A DNA stretch of 64,000 nt. It comes from Zeimonas arvi (lineage in GTDB: Bacteria; Pseudomonadota; Gammaproteobacteria; Burkholderiales; Burkholderiaceae_E). Where the stretch lies: contig NZ_VDUY01000001.1 of assembly GCF_008039575.1 (NCBI RefSeq), forward strand, positions 558,001 to 622,000, read 5' to 3'. The position numbers were made by a program, and so were the translations under genes. Positions 63,848 to 64,000 of the stretch are shown one piece after another; within the stretch, counting starts at the first letter, position 1, and every line of letters starts with the position of its first letter. The notes under the pieces were generated by a model, which was given only the letters and a program-made list of their open reading frames with translations, made no database searches and had not been told where the DNA came from.

Positions 63848-64000
63848 TCACCGCACCACGCGCAGCGCGCCGGGCAGCACCCGCACCGCAAGCGAGGTCG
63901 TCTCGCCCAGCGGCTCGCCGTCGGCTGCGATCGGGATCGGCGCATCGGCCTCGATCGCAAGCTCCGCGAACTGCGCAGCCAGCACCCGCGGATGCCCGAG
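63848..64000 (-). CDS. diacylglycerol/lipid kinase family protein, C-terminal 50 residues (5' end outside window)
   Basis: The minus strand is open from the window edge to a TGA at 63848-63850. The 50 visible residues end with APIPIAADGEPLGETTSLAVRVLPGALRVVR. This is the characteristic last two strands of YegS/DgkB-type lipid kinases (DGE-P...VLPGALRV). Only the C-terminal domain is in the window, so activity cannot be judged. Confidence 0.7.
   Translation of the reverse strand, partial: LGHPRVLAAQFAELAIEADAPIPIAADGEPLGETTSLAVRVLPGALRVVR

Overview
The window looks like chromosomal DNA of a GC-rich betaproteobacterium, most likely of the order Burkholderiales. The main evidence is the rpsU-yqeY-dnaG-rpoD block followed by betaproteobacterial families (a BPSS1780-like membrane protein and a DUF2788 protein), orphan Bug/TctC-type binding proteins, and an rpoD with a long Ala/Lys-rich N-terminus. 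Genes are tightly packed, with many ATGA, GTGA or TTGA start/stop overlaps. There is no phage, no CRISPR array and no intact insertion sequence.

Region 1 (1-11.4 kb) is accessory metabolism. It holds the end of an MFS transporter, a 41-residue lipoprotein, gamma-glutamyltransferase, a glutathione S-transferase, a MazG-like pyrophosphohydrolase, an iron alcohol dehydrogenase, an RraA/HMG-aldolase-like protein, a DUF1989 protein, a coupled AraC-MipA-HCCA isomerase operon, a DsrE protein, a second MFS transporter and a flavin reductase. Region 2 (11.5-17 kb) is a four-gene coupled operon: TAXI-type binding protein, membrane histidine kinase, receiver-only response regulator, and an 839-residue protein joining a GAF sensor, an NCS2 nucleobase-type permease and a C-terminal ATPase-like domain. 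I consider this the most interesting system in the window.

Region 3 (17-22 kb) carries a RidA protein, a small exported protein, an Rnk-like/tandem-USP/acyltransferase operon behind a leader with a short ORF and a large hairpin, and an alpha/beta hydrolase. Region 4 (21.7-43 kb) is catabolic. It includes an IclR-CaiB / acyl-CoA dehydrogenase divergon with a palindromic operator, a LysR / Bug-amidohydrolase-oxidoreductase divergon, and a Liv-type ABC transporter operon with an embedded DJ-1/PfpI gene. Next to that operon are a LysR regulator, a nitrilase and malonyl-CoA decarboxylase. A CAT-anticodon tRNA, an MFS transporter, a crotonase-fold protein and an ADP-forming acyl-CoA ligase complete the region.

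Region 5 (43-51 kb) is the macromolecular-synthesis block: rpsU with its promoter and terminator, yqeY, dnaG, and rpoD with its own extended -10 promoter and long leader. Region 6 (51-64 kb) holds an AAA ATPase, two paralogous membrane diguanylate cyclases, a 312-bp palindromic MITE-like element, a YhiN-like flavoprotein, tsaD, a ROK kinase, plsY, a YbaK-type deacylase, a ketopantoate reductase-like gene with a terminator-like hairpin in its leader, and a GAF-GGDEF-EAL protein. It ends with a mosaic of three aromatic-catabolism gene fragments and the tail of a lipid kinase. All functional calls come from reading motifs by eye; no database search was run.
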